Part shown: positions 7,383 to 15,085 of the stretch, piece by piece | How positions within the stretch are numbered: the first letter of the stretch is position 1 | Layout of the letters: the number at the start of each line of letters is the position of its first letter | DNA from: Eggerthellaceae bacterium | GTDB taxonomy: Bacteria > Actinomycetota > Coriobacteriia > Coriobacteriales > Eggerthellaceae | NCBI GenBank assembly: GCA_017459925.1 | Contig: JAFUCC010000198.1 | Span: forward strand, 1 to 37,389 | Length of the DNA stretch: 37,389 nucleotides | Direction: 5' to 3' | The notes under the pieces: model-generated | What the model was told of the DNA's origin: nothing | The model's input: the letters and a program-made list of their open reading frames with translations, nothing else | Database searches by the model: none | Translations under genes and position numbers: made by a program

Positions 7383-8912
7383 ATGGAATTATCGCTGCAA
7401 TTCATCGCGCAGAAGCTGGCGTTTTCATACGACGTAGACGTGCTTGACGACGATCCGACGCTCACGTATGGGACGGTGAGGGTTTTCGATGTCGCGCTCA
7501 GCACCTCGAGCAAGTTCCACCCCATCGTCATCATCTCCTCGAAAGCCCGCATCGATACAGTTGCCGATCAGTTCAGGGGCATAATCTGGATCGGGGAGGA
7601 GCGGCCGGCGTTCGGGCTTCCCGCCATCTGGATCCGCGATGATGTGTCGGAGCTGCTTCTGCTCGACCGCGTCCAGAACATTTTCGACATGTTCAATCAA
7701 TGGTGCGCCTCCGTGCAAGACGGGCTTCTGCAACATCGCTCGTTTGATGAAATCGTGCCCCTCTTGTCGCAGGTTACGATCAGTCCGTACTACTACGCGG
7801 ACGCGAGCATGCGCACGTTGGCCATCAAAGAAGATGAGACGCTCTACGCAGCGAGCAGCTCGTGGCGCATGCAGAGCGAAGTCGGCCGTCATCCGGTCGA
7901 GATTCTCGCGCGCTTCGTCTCGAGCGGCGAGCTCGACACCGTCAATTCCCGGAAGGAAGCGTGGCTGTTCGATAGCGACACGTTCCATACGCCGTTCGTA
8001 AGCAAGACCATCTTCTGCCAAGGGGACGTGTTCGGCCATCTCTTCCTGATAGAGACCTACCCGGGGCAGGCCACGTGCGACGTCGAGATCCTCGAGGCGT
8101 TTGGCAATATGCTCGAAACCCACTTGGATTTATCGTCTATGACGTACTCGTCTTCGGGCCGGCCGTACGAGCCGATGCTCATCAGCCAGATCGAAGGCTT
8201 GGCAAGCAGCGCCGCGGAAACGGATTACCTTCTGAAGCTCCTTTCGTGGGGTGCCGACGAACAGTATCGGATCGCCTTGCTGAAGCACCCTGCCGGCGAC
8301 GGGGATTCCGCTGTCGGGAATGTCGCTTCTGAAATCCAGGCGATCGAAGACAACCTCGTGACCGCCAAGGCGTTCTACCATAACGGCGCCATCGTCTGCG
8401 TCATAAACAACAGCAGGGCCGAATCCCTTTTCGCAGACAACCTGATCCTGCATTTCTGCGAACGGTTCGGGTGGAAGGTGGCCATCAGCAACGCCTCGTC
8501 CTCGTTTTCATCGTTGCAGTCCCTGTACAACCGGGCGCTGGCCACGTTCGACATCGGCTGCCAACTGAGCCCGAAGACGATTCTGTACCACTTCGACGAC
8601 TACCGGCTCCTGCTGATCTTCTCCGCAATCACGAAGAGCGGGTACGCGGACTTCCTGCTGCACGACGACCTTATCGCGCTTGCGCAGTACGACGAGGAAA
8701 ACGACTCTGAAATGGTCAGCACCCTGAAAACGTACCTCGACCTCGAGCGGAATTCCAGCAAGACTGCCGAAGCGCTCCACTTGCACCGGAATTCCGTTAC
8801 CTATCGCCTTGAGAAGATAAAGTCCCTGATGTCGAGCGACCTCGACGAACCCGAGAACAGGCTATTGCTCACGCTGTCGATTTACTACTTCCTAAGCCAG
8901 CGGGGCAAGTGA
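7383..8912 (+). CDS. PucR-type transcriptional regulator
   Basis: The 509-residue protein ends with the PucR C-terminal helix-turn-helix: a segment like LKTYLDLERNSSKTAEAL, then HLHRNSVTYRLEKI (about residues 460-473), then ENRLLLTLSIYYFL. The long N-terminal part holds a probable sensory region and a diverged GGDEF-like central domain, as in many CdaR/PucR proteins, but I cannot name a ligand. It is divergent from the URO-D-fold gene, and the ATC-hydrolase family gene lies convergent on its other side; one or both are likely targets. The start at 7383 has only a weak upstream GGGATAGG. The family call rests on the C-terminal domain. Confidence 0.82.
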   Translation: MELSLQFIAQKLAFSYDVDVLDDDPTLTYGTVRVFDVALSTSSKFHPIVIISSKARIDTVADQFRGIIWIGEERPAFGLPAIWIRDDVSELLLLDRVQNIFDMFNQWCASVQDGLLQHRSFDEIVPLLSQVTISPYYYADASMRTLAIKEDETLYAASSSWRMQSEVGRHPVEILARFVSSGELDTVNSRKEAWLFDSDTFHTPFVSKTIFCQGDVFGHLFLIETYPGQATCDVEILEAFGNMLETHLDLSSMTYSSSGRPYEPMLISQIEGLASSAAETDYLLKLLSWGADEQYRIALLKHPAGDGDSAVGNVASEIQAIEDNLVTAKAFYHNGAIVCVINNSRAESLFADNLILHFCERFGWKVAISNASSSFSSLQSLYNRALATFDIGCQLSPKTILYHFDDYRLLLIFSAITKSGYADFLLHDDLIALAQYDEENDSEMVSTLKTYLDLERNSSKTAEALHLHRNSVTYRLEKIKSLMSSDLDEPENRLLLTLSIYYFLSQRGK

Positions 8913-8920
8913 CCGATTAG

Positions 8921-8947
8921 TGAAACAGGCGCTAGGTACCAGTTTCA
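8921..8947. repeat. Palindromic repeat family A, copy 3 (degenerate)
   Basis: TGAAACAGG at 8921-8929 pairs with a changed right arm ending GTTTCA at 8947. Read on the minus strand, the repeat's edge TGAAAC supplies the TGA stop (8945-8947) of the ATC-hydrolase family gene. It separates two convergent genes and may help to end both transcripts. Confidence 0.75.
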
Positions 8948-9550
8948 TCTGATGCGCACCTTGAAGTCGCAGCGGTCGTAGCCGTAGCCGAGGGTCTTCG
9001 TGCGCTCCCACGAGATTCTGGGATGTATGTCGCCGTAGCACACGTCGTCGGCGTCGCAGAACCCGCGCACGATCTCGGGGCAGCCGTAGCGCGCGCACGC
9101 GTCCATGTAGGGACACCTGATCATGTCGAAGCTCATCTCGTCTTTCGCCAGGTACTTGTTTTCCGATGCGAACCCCGCCTGCGGGCCGAAGCTCTTCTCC
9201 GTCATGTTGAGGAAGAACTTGGGCACGATTTTGTAGAGCCCCGGAATCTTGAACAGGGCCTTGACCTTGGACGCCATGCCGCCTGCACGCCATGTGTAAT
9301 AGTCCACCAGGAAATCCGTCGTCTCTGTGCGGTCGATGCCTTCCGCAGTCATGGCGTCGAACACGGCGATAGCGGGGTAGATGCGCTCCCACGTGTGCAT
9401 GTGGCATGCCTTGGGTTCGTCTGCGTTTTCTTCCAGTAGTTCGTCGTAGCGCGCGAGGGCCTTTTGCATGATCGCTTGCGTCTTGGTGGCACCGTAGTGC
9501 TCCTCGAGGTGCGGGACGACTTGGGCGAGATATCTCACGCGCTTTGCCAT
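8945..9550 (-). CDS. L-2-amino-thiazoline-4-carboxylate (ATC) hydrolase family protein
   Basis: This 201-residue protein has the family's C-terminal signature: CPYMDACARYGCPEIVRGFC, then DDVCYGDIHP, then TKTLGYGYDRCDFKV. Founding members take part in converting ATC to cysteine in Pseudomonas, but many relatives in anaerobes occur beside methyltransferase or regulator genes and probably have other substrates. The paired cysteines suggest metal or redox chemistry. The start at 9550 has a strong AAGGAGA. The neighbouring PucR-type regulator is convergent and the URO-D-fold gene lies just beyond it, suggesting one regulated locus. Family is clear; reaction in this organism is not. Confidence 0.75.
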   Translation of the reverse strand: MAKRVRYLAQVVPHLEEHYGATKTQAIMQKALARYDELLEENADEPKACHMHTWERIYPAIAVFDAMTAEGIDRTETTDFLVDYYTWRAGGMASKVKALFKIPGLYKIVPKFFLNMTEKSFGPQAGFASENKYLAKDEMSFDMIRCPYMDACARYGCPEIVRGFCDADDVCYGDIHPRISWERTKTLGYGYDRCDFKVRIR

Positions 9551-9678
9551 GTGCGGTTCTCCTTATAGGTTAGAGGCAGCTAACTTCCGTATTCTCGCAC
9601 ATAATCGATTCGGTTTTAACTTCTGAGTTTTTGGGTGGCTCGGGCTAGTCTTGCCAGATTTGGGTTAATGTCGCCGTA

Positions 9679-9707
9679 GTGATATATACTATCACCACAG
9701 TGATATA
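9679..9707. promoter_or_regulatory. Operator-like palindromes upstream of the second DUF3990 module
   Basis: TATCAC (9690-9695) and GTGATA (9700-9705) form a 16-nt palindrome with a 4-nt centre. Another GTGATA (9679-9684) pairs with the same TATCAC, and GTGATATA recurs 21 nt apart (9679 and 9700), about two helical turns. The sites lie 15-40 nt before ATG 9722, like those before module 1 but with a different sequence, so each XRE protein may recognise its own operator. Confidence 0.55.
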
Positions 9708-9721
9708 CAAGAGGAGCGTGC

Positions 9722-10420
9722 ATGGTACAAGCAAAAGAGTTCTTCGGAAAGGACCGGGTCACGCTGTACCACGGGTCACCCAACGTGGTGAAGCAACCCG
9801 TTTACGGCGCGGGAAACCCCAACAACGATTATGGCCTCGCGTTCTACACGACGGAGCTCGAAGAGCTCGCTCTCGAGTGGGCGTGCCCCCGTGCCGGTGA
9901 CGGGTGGGCCAACGAGTACGTGCTCAAACCGCAACGGCTTTCGGTGCTCGACTTGAATTCTGGCGAGTTCAGCGTGCTGAACTGGCTGGCGGTGCTCCTC
10001 GAGCATCGCAAGGTGAGCATGGGTATTGGGATCGCGCAAGAAGCGCATGATTTCATAACGGCGGAATACGCAGTCGACGTGTCGGGTGCCGATATCGTGT
10101 ACGGTTACCGGGCCGATGACTCGTACTTCAGCATGGCCAGGCGGTTCTTGAACAACGGTATCCCCGTTCAGGTTTTGGAACAGGCCTTGTTCCTAGGCGG
10201 GCTCGGTTACCAGGTCGCCCTCATGTCGGAACGCGCTTTCAAGCAATTGGAATGGGTGGGTGCCCGCCCTGCGTCTGGCGCCGTCTGGAATCCGCGGCGC
10301 ATTAAGCGCGACGCGCAGGCACGCGCTACGGCCGCGCAGCTCGAAAGGCAAGCGGTGGCTTCCCGTAGTGGCACCTACATCGTGGACCTCATGAGAGGGG
10401 AGGGCGCATGGCAGAAGTGA
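9722..10420 (+). CDS. DUF3990 family protein (ADP-ribosyltransferase-like), probable toxin, copy 2
   Basis: This 232-residue protein is homologous to the product at 748-1425. Shared blocks include LYHGSPNVV (residues 15-23), NDYGLAFYTTELEELALEWA (about 35-54) and GYRADDSYF (128-136). The order of genes is also the same, with the XRE partner overlapping its end by 13 nt. The shared GYRADDSYF and YHGS blocks are the best candidates for the active site of the ADP-ribosyltransferase-like fold. The ATG at 9722 follows GAGGAG. No signal peptide is visible. Toxicity is inferred from the family's usual context. Confidence 0.82.
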   Translation: MVQAKEFFGKDRVTLYHGSPNVVKQPVYGAGNPNNDYGLAFYTTELEELALEWACPRAGDGWANEYVLKPQRLSVLDLNSGEFSVLNWLAVLLEHRKVSMGIGIAQEAHDFITAEYAVDVSGADIVYGYRADDSYFSMARRFLNNGIPVQVLEQALFLGGLGYQVALMSERAFKQLEWVGARPASGAVWNPRRIKRDAQARATAAQLERQAVASRSGTYIVDLMRGEGAWQK

Positions 10421-11064
10421 CGTATGCGTACATCCAGCTTCCCGACGGCTCCCTGTTTCCCACGGCGCAGGAGACGCTTGCGGAGATGTTCGACATCGGC
10501 GTGAACGAATGCGGAATCGAAGGAGGCGATCTGGTCGCGGCCTTCATCGCGTCGGGCCTCGACAGGGAATTCGAGCATCTGAACCCGGTATACGTTGCGG
10601 GCAAGTCCGCCATCGAGCTCATCGAGCTGCTCGCGCCGTTCCTCGACGTCGACGTCGACCTTCCCCGCGTCGTGGTCGCGGCGCCACTTGTCGACTACTG
10701 GGTCGGTTGGTCGGTTGCCAATTACCAATACGAGACGGGCACGCCGTATCGCCGCATGTTCGAGGCCGTGCCTTACGAGGAGTTTGCGGCATCGTACCAT
10801 CCCCTCCATGAAGCGCCCGAATCGAAGTTCATCGAGGTGTTCGAGAAGAGAATCAGGGAAAAGGGAAGCCCGACGCGATTGTCGGTTCAGCGCAGGGTGG
10901 CGGGAATGTCGCAGGCCGAGCTTGCCGAGCAGGCGGGCGTTGGCTTGCGGTCTATTCAGATGTACGAGCAACGGAACAAGAACATCAACCATGCCTCAGC
11001 CGAAACGCTGCTTCGGCTTTCACGCGTGCTTCACTGCGGCATGGAAGACCTCATGGAGCTGTAA
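10408..11064 (+). CDS. XRE-family protein with DUF3791-like N-terminus, probable antitoxin/repressor of module 2
   Basis: This 218-residue protein starts at ATG 10408 after GGAGG, inside the end of the DUF3990 gene. The N-terminal part (about 20-75) resembles DUF3791, the middle carries YWVGWSVANYQYETG and YHPLHEAPESKF, and the C-terminal helix-turn-helix includes MSQAELAEQAGVGLRSIQMY (about 166-185). The architecture is the same as the protein at 1406-2047, and the HTH region is the best conserved. It probably both binds the DUF3990 product and represses the operon. I cannot tell whether the two partner proteins cross-neutralise. Confidence 0.78.
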   Translation: MAEVTYAYIQLPDGSLFPTAQETLAEMFDIGVNECGIEGGDLVAAFIASGLDREFEHLNPVYVAGKSAIELIELLAPFLDVDVDLPRVVVAAPLVDYWVGWSVANYQYETGTPYRRMFEAVPYEEFAASYHPLHEAPESKFIEVFEKRIREKGSPTRLSVQRRVAGMSQAELAEQAGVGLRSIQMYEQRNKNINHASAETLLRLSRVLHCGMEDLMEL

Positions 11065-11130
11065 CGCGAGAACGATGCCTTTAGCGTGTCGGCCTTGCCT
11101 GGTCAGATTGACGCATCGTTTTGTCGTCGA

Positions 11131-11149
11131 ACCGCACGATTCGTGCGGT
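11131..11149. repeat. Short perfect hairpin upstream of cbiD
   Basis: ACCGCACGA (11131-11139) and TCGTGCGGT (11141-11149) are exact reverse complements with one base between. It lies after the second DUF3990 module and before cbiD, with no T-tract. It could be a weak terminator or an operator. Confidence 0.5.
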
Positions 11150-11176
11150 CAGCTCCGCAAATGCTTCGTCGTGGCT

Positions 11177-11182
11177 TACAAT
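11177..11182 (+). promoter_or_regulatory. Candidate -10 element of the cobalamin cluster
   Basis: TACAAT differs from the consensus by one base and lies 13 nt before the cbiD ATG at 11196. Transcription would start within about 7 nt of the start codon, giving an almost leaderless mRNA, which fits the lack of a ribosome site before cbiD. No good -35 hexamer is seen. Confidence 0.35.
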
Positions 11183-11195
11183 TATTCGCACTCAG

Positions 11196-12377
11196 ATGAA
11201 GCAGTTGGAAGAGTACATAACAGTCGGCACGAAGCGCATGCGCTGCGGCTACACGACGGGCACGTGCGCGTCGGCGGCAGCGCGAGCGGCAGCCGAGCTT
11301 CTGCTGCGCGGCGAACTGGTTCCAGCCGTGGTAGTTTCTACGCCCGCGGGCATCGACGTCGTGGTGGAAGTCGAGGAGCATGATTCGGGTGACGGCTGGG
11401 CGGAATGCGCCGTGCGCAAGGATTCCGGCGACGACCCCGACGTAACCAACGGGGCGCTCGTGTACGCGCGCGTCGAGCGCTGCGATGAACCCGGCATTTA
11501 CGTCGATGGGGGCGTCGGGGTGGGGCGCGTGACGCGCGAGGGCCTCGACCAGCCGGTCGGCGCGGCGGCCATCAACTCCACGCCGCGCAAGATGATCGCC
11601 GAGCAAGTTGCCGAAGCCGCCGGCGATGCCGAAGAGGCGGGCTTGCTCGTGACCGTTTCCATTCCCGCGGGCGTCGAGCTCGCAGCCAAGACGTTCAACC
11701 CGCGCCTCGGCATCGAAGGCGGCATCTCGGTCCTCGGCACATCGGGAATCGTGCGCCCCATGAGCGAAGACGCGCTCATTTCCTCGATCGAGCTCGAGAT
11801 GAAGACGCTGCGAGCGCGCGGCGTGACCGACCTGCTCGTCGTGCCGGGCAACTACGGGCGCGACTTCGCGTGTGGGCAGCTCAGCCTGAACATGGACGAG
11901 GCGGTGTCGTGCTCGAACTACTTCGGCGCCACGCTCGACGCGGCGTGCGTGCTCGGCTTCGAGCGCATGCTCATCGTCGGCCACATCGGCAAGATGGCCA
12001 AGGTGGCGGGCGGCATCATGAACACGCATTCCCGCGTGGCCGATTGCCGTGTCGAGGTGCTCGCGGCCCATGCCGCGCTCGTCGGCGCCACGCAGGACGC
12101 CGTGCGCCAGATCATGGGCGCGGCGACGACCGATGCGGCGCTCGATGTGCTCATCGCATGCGGGTTGGAAGAGGCGACGATGCGCTCGGTCATGGAAAGC
12201 CTCGCCGACAAGCTGAACCATCGCGTAGCGGGCGCGCTGCAAGTCGAGGCCATCGTGTTCTCGAACGTTCACGGCGTGCTCGGGTACACCCCGGGCGCTG
12301 CTGAGTTGCTGAAGGAAATGGGACAAAAGGGGCAGGGACTATCGTCCCAGGTTGACGGAAAGGAAGAGCTGGCATGA
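11196..12377 (+). CDS. cbiD: Cobalt-precorrin-5B C1-methyltransferase
   Basis: This 393-residue protein matches CbiD, which methylates C1 of the corrin ring in the oxygen-independent pathway. The hallmark CGYTTGTCASAAARAAAE is at residues about 16-33, and GTSGIVRPMSEDA and VPGNYGRDFA follow further on. Start: ATG 11196 gives the normal N-terminus directly before that motif, although it lacks a ribosome site; ATG 11121 in the same frame would add 25 residues without homology. Its TGA overlaps the cobM ATG (ATGA). It is the first gene of the cluster and implies the cobalt-early pathway. Confidence 0.93.
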   Translation: MKQLEEYITVGTKRMRCGYTTGTCASAAARAAAELLLRGELVPAVVVSTPAGIDVVVEVEEHDSGDGWAECAVRKDSGDDPDVTNGALVYARVERCDEPGIYVDGGVGVGRVTREGLDQPVGAAAINSTPRKMIAEQVAEAAGDAEEAGLLVTVSIPAGVELAAKTFNPRLGIEGGISVLGTSGIVRPMSEDALISSIELEMKTLRARGVTDLLVVPGNYGRDFACGQLSLNMDEAVSCSNYFGATLDAACVLGFERMLIVGHIGKMAKVAGGIMNTHSRVADCRVEVLAAHAALVGATQDAVRQIMGAATTDAALDVLIACGLEEATMRSVMESLADKLNHRVAGALQVEAIVFSNVHGVLGYTPGAAELLKEMGQKGQGLSSQVDGKEELA

Positions 12378-13129
12378 TTCATTTCGTAGGCGCAGGTTCG
12401 GGTGCGGCCGACCTCATCACGGTGCGGGGCGCCAAGCTGCTCGAAGAGGCCGATGTCATCATTTACGCGGGTTCGCTCGTGAACCCGGCGCTGCTCGAGT
12501 ACGCCCATGAGGGGTGCGAGATCCACAACTCGGCGCACATGACGCTCGAACAGGTCATCGAGGTCATGAAGGCCGCCGAGGCCGCCGGCAAGATGACGGT
12601 GCGCCTGCACACGGGCGACCCGTCGCTGTACGGCGCGCATCGCGAGCAGATGGATTTGCTTGACGAAGAGGGCATCGCCTACGACGTGGTGCCGGGCGTC
12701 TCGTCGTTCTGCGGCGCGGCTGCGGCCCTGAAGGCGGAATACACGCTGCCGAACGTGTCGCAGTCGGTCATCATCACGCGCATGGAGGGCCGCACGCCCG
12801 TGCCGGAAGGCGAGAAGCTGAAGCTCATGGCCTCGCACGGCTGCACCATGGTGCTGTTCCTTTCCACGAGCTTGCTCGAGCAGGCGCAAGAAGAGCTGCT
12901 GGCAGGCGCGTACGAGCCCGACACGCCCGCGGCCATCGTGTACAAGGCCACGTGGCCCGATGAGAAGGTGTTCCCGTGCACGGTCGGCACGCTCGCCGAG
13001 ACGGCGCGCGAGGCCGGCGTGAAGAACACGGCGCTCATCACCATCGGCGGGTTCCTGGGCAGCGCGTACGACCGCTCGCGCCTGTACGACCCCACGTTCA
13101 CGCACATGTTCCGCGAGGCGAGCGAGTGA
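12374..13129 (+). CDS. cobM: Cobalt-precorrin-4 C11-methyltransferase
   Basis: The 251-residue product (CobM/CbiF) is a SAM-dependent tetrapyrrole methylase. It starts MIHFVGAGSGAADLITVRG, has HTGDPSLYGAHREQM (about residues 78-92) and PGVSSFCGAAAAL (about 109-121), the usual SAM-binding loops of the family. It methylates C11 in cobalt-precorrin-4. The start overlaps the cbiD stop by 4 nt, so translation is coupled. Its TGA (13127-13129) lies inside palindromic repeat A copy 4. Confidence 0.93.
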   Translation: MIHFVGAGSGAADLITVRGAKLLEEADVIIYAGSLVNPALLEYAHEGCEIHNSAHMTLEQVIEVMKAAEAAGKMTVRLHTGDPSLYGAHREQMDLLDEEGIAYDVVPGVSSFCGAAAALKAEYTLPNVSQSVIITRMEGRTPVPEGEKLKLMASHGCTMVLFLSTSLLEQAQEELLAGAYEPDTPAAIVYKATWPDEKVFPCTVGTLAETAREAGVKNTALITIGGFLGSAYDRSRLYDPTFTHMFREASE

Positions 13130-13153
13130 AACAGGTACCAGGTGCCTGTTTCA
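13126..13153. repeat. Palindromic repeat family A, copy 4
   Basis: GTGAAACAGGTACC (13126-13139) and GGTGCCTGTTTCA (13141-13153) flank a single A. The repeat's edge supplies the TGA stop of cobM, exactly as copy 2 does for the HXXEE gene. It lies 18 nt before the cbiG start. Confidence 0.88.
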
Positions 13154-13171
13154 TCATGGAATGGAGCGTCG

Positions 13172-14206
13172 TTGAATAGCATCGGTTGCATTGCGTTTAC
13201 GAAAGCCGGCTGCGAGCTTGCGGCCAAGCTCGCGCGTGAACTTGCGGCGTTGCCCGCCTATGCGGACGCGGCGTTTTCCGTGAGCGGACCTGCGCGGTTC
13301 GCCGACGATGCGGGCGTCGACGCGTATGACAGCCTGGCGTCGTGGACAGCCGAGCATTTCGCCGCCGACGAGGCGCTTTTGTTCGTGGGCGCGTCGGGCA
13401 TCGCCGTGCGCGCCATCGCGCCGCACGTGAAGGACAAGTTTACCGACCCGGCGGTCATCAGCATCGACGAGGCGGGGCGCTTCGCCGTGCCGCTGTTGTC
13501 AGGCCATGTGGGCGGCGCGAACGCCCTTGCGCGCGACATCGCGGATATTGCAGGCGGCCAGGCCGTCGTGTCCACCGCCACCGATGTGAATGGCCTGTTC
13601 GCCGTCGATGAATGGGCGGTGCGCCACGGCCTCGCCATCCTCGAGCGTGACATTGCCAAGGAAATCTCATCGGCGCTGCTCGAAGGGCGCGTTGTCGGCT
13701 TCAGGTCCGATTTCGACATGGACTGGAAGCTTCCCGCCGGTGTGTCCGACGGGCCTGCCGAAATCGGCTTCGCCGTGACGCTCGACGAGGCGTCGGCGCC
13801 GTTCGCGCGCACGTTGCACTTGGTGCCGCGCGTCGTGCGCGTGGGCGTCGGCTGCCGCAGGGGCACGGCCGCCGAAGCTGTGCGCGAAGCGGTGTTCAGG
13901 GCGCTCGCCATGGCGCACGTGCCGCCGCTGGCCGTTTCCACCTTGGCATCGATCGACGTGAAAAGCGACGAACCGGCTATTCGTGCCCTCGCCCTGTCGG
14001 AAGGGTGGGATTTGAAGTTCTACACGGCTGACGAGCTCGCCGCCGTTCCGGGCGAATTCGCGCAATCCGATTTCGTCGAGAAGACGGTGGGCGTCGGCAA
14101 CGTGTGCGAGCGCGCCGCGTGCGCCGATGGCGGCACGCTGCTGCTAGGTAAGCAAGCCCAAGACGGCGTGACGGTCGCATTGGCCGTCGGACGAATGATG
14201 TTGTAG
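13172..14206 (+). CDS. cbiG: Cobalt-precorrin-5A hydrolase
   Basis: The protein has 344 residues if translation starts at TTG 13172, which follows GGAG at a good distance and gives MNSIGCIAFTKAGCELAAKLA, like other CbiG N-termini. A GTG at 13142 inside repeat A would add ten residues of no homology. Three parts follow the family order: the N-terminal domain, the central region (FVGASGIAVRAIAPHVKDK and LLSGHVGGANALARDIA), and the C-terminal CobE-like domain (VGVGCRRGTAAEAVREAV). CbiG opens the delta-lactone and releases the two-carbon fragment as acetaldehyde. Its presence with CbiD confirms the anaerobic route. Confidence 0.92.
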   Translation: MNSIGCIAFTKAGCELAAKLARELAALPAYADAAFSVSGPARFADDAGVDAYDSLASWTAEHFAADEALLFVGASGIAVRAIAPHVKDKFTDPAVISIDEAGRFAVPLLSGHVGGANALARDIADIAGGQAVVSTATDVNGLFAVDEWAVRHGLAILERDIAKEISSALLEGRVVGFRSDFDMDWKLPAGVSDGPAEIGFAVTLDEASAPFARTLHLVPRVVRVGVGCRRGTAAEAVREAVFRALAMAHVPPLAVSTLASIDVKSDEPAIRALALSEGWDLKFYTADELAAVPGEFAQSDFVEKTVGVGNVCERAACADGGTLLLGKQAQDGVTVALAVGRMML

Positions 14207-14213
14207 GTTAGTC

Positions 14214-14319
14214 CCGTAGGGACGCGATTCATCGCGCCCGCCGCCGAAGGCGGATGTATTGGTGAAAACCGATACCCCGTCGCCTCGCGGCGCGGGCTCG
14301 ATGAATCGAGCCCCTACGG
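14214..14319. repeat. Structured repeat family E (about 106 nt, long inverted arms with inner hairpins)
   Basis: The ends CCGTAGGGACGCGATTCATC (14214-14233) and GATGAATCGAGCCCCTACGG (14300-14319) are imperfect reverse complements, and the pairing extends inward through GCGCCCGCC / GGCGCGGGC. Inside lie further hairpins: CCGCC-GAA-GGCGG, and TATTGGT-GAAA-ACCGATA. The whole would fold as a multi-branched RNA or cruciform. It fills the gap between cbiG and cobJ. A short similar piece (GCGCCCCTAC) is seen at 17378-17387. Confidence 0.75.
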
Positions 14320-14343
14320 TCAGGAACGAAACAGGAGAAGGGT

Positions 14344-15084
14344 ATGACTGGAAAGCTGCTGGTCGTAGGTTTGGGTCCGGGCGGGGCCGAGGACATGTCG
14401 GGCCGCGCGCGTGCGGGCATCGAGTCGTGCGACCTCATCGCGGGCTACACGGTGTACGTCGACTTGCTGCGCGACGAGTTTCCCGACAAGGAGATCATCA
14501 CCACGCCCATGCGCAAGGAGGTCGAGCGGTGCCGTGCCGCGCTGGAAGCTGCCGCGGCTGGCCACAGCGTCGCCATGGTGTGCTCGGGCGACCCGGGCGT
14601 GTACGGCATGGCCGGACTCATCTACGAGCTGGCGGACGAGTTCCCGCCTGTCGACATCGAGGTCATCCCCGGCGTGTCGGCGTCGAACGGGGGAGCAGCC
14701 GTGCTCGGCGCGCCCCTCATGCACGACTATTGCGTCATCTCGCTTTCCGACTTGCTCACCCCGTGGGAGACGATCGAGCGCAGGCTCGTGGCGGCGGCGC
14801 AGGCCGACTTCGTCATCAGCCTGTACAATCCCTCGTCGCACAAGCGCCCCGATTACCTGCAGCGGGCGTGCGACATCCTGCTTCAGCACAAGGGCCCCGA
14901 CACCGTGTGCGGCACCGTGCGCAACATCGGGCGCGAGGGGCAGGAAGCGCATGTCATGACGCTGGCCGAGCTGCGCGACACGCAGGTCGACATGTTCACG
15001 TGCGTGTTCATCGGCAACAGCCAGACGGTCGAGCTGAACGGCAAGATGGTCACCCCGCGCGGTTACCTTCAGCGGGAGGATTAA
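14344..15084 (+). CDS. cobJ: Cobalt-precorrin-3 C17-methyltransferase
   Basis: This 246-residue tetrapyrrole methylase matches CobJ/CbiH. It starts MTGKLLVVGLGPGGAEDMSG, has VCSGDPGVYGMAGLIYEL (about residues 80-97), PGVSASNGGAAVLGAPLMHD (about 114-133) and LSDLLTPWETIERRL (about 137-151), which is typical of the ring-contracting enzyme. It methylates C17 and drives ring contraction. AGGAGAAGGG precedes the start. The stop is one base before the GTG of cbiJ. Confidence 0.93.
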   Translation: MTGKLLVVGLGPGGAEDMSGRARAGIESCDLIAGYTVYVDLLRDEFPDKEIITTPMRKEVERCRAALEAAAAGHSVAMVCSGDPGVYGMAGLIYELADEFPPVDIEVIPGVSASNGGAAVLGAPLMHDYCVISLSDLLTPWETIERRLVAAAQADFVISLYNPSSHKRPDYLQRACDILLQHKGPDTVCGTVRNIGREGQEAHVMTLAELRDTQVDMFTCVFIGNSQTVELNGKMVTPRGYLQRED

Positions 15085-15085
15085 C

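Noticed and set aside
13142-13171. GTG 13142 as start of cbiG
   Set aside because: It lies inside repeat A and would add ten residues with no homology; TTG 13172 has a good ribosome site and the family N-terminus.
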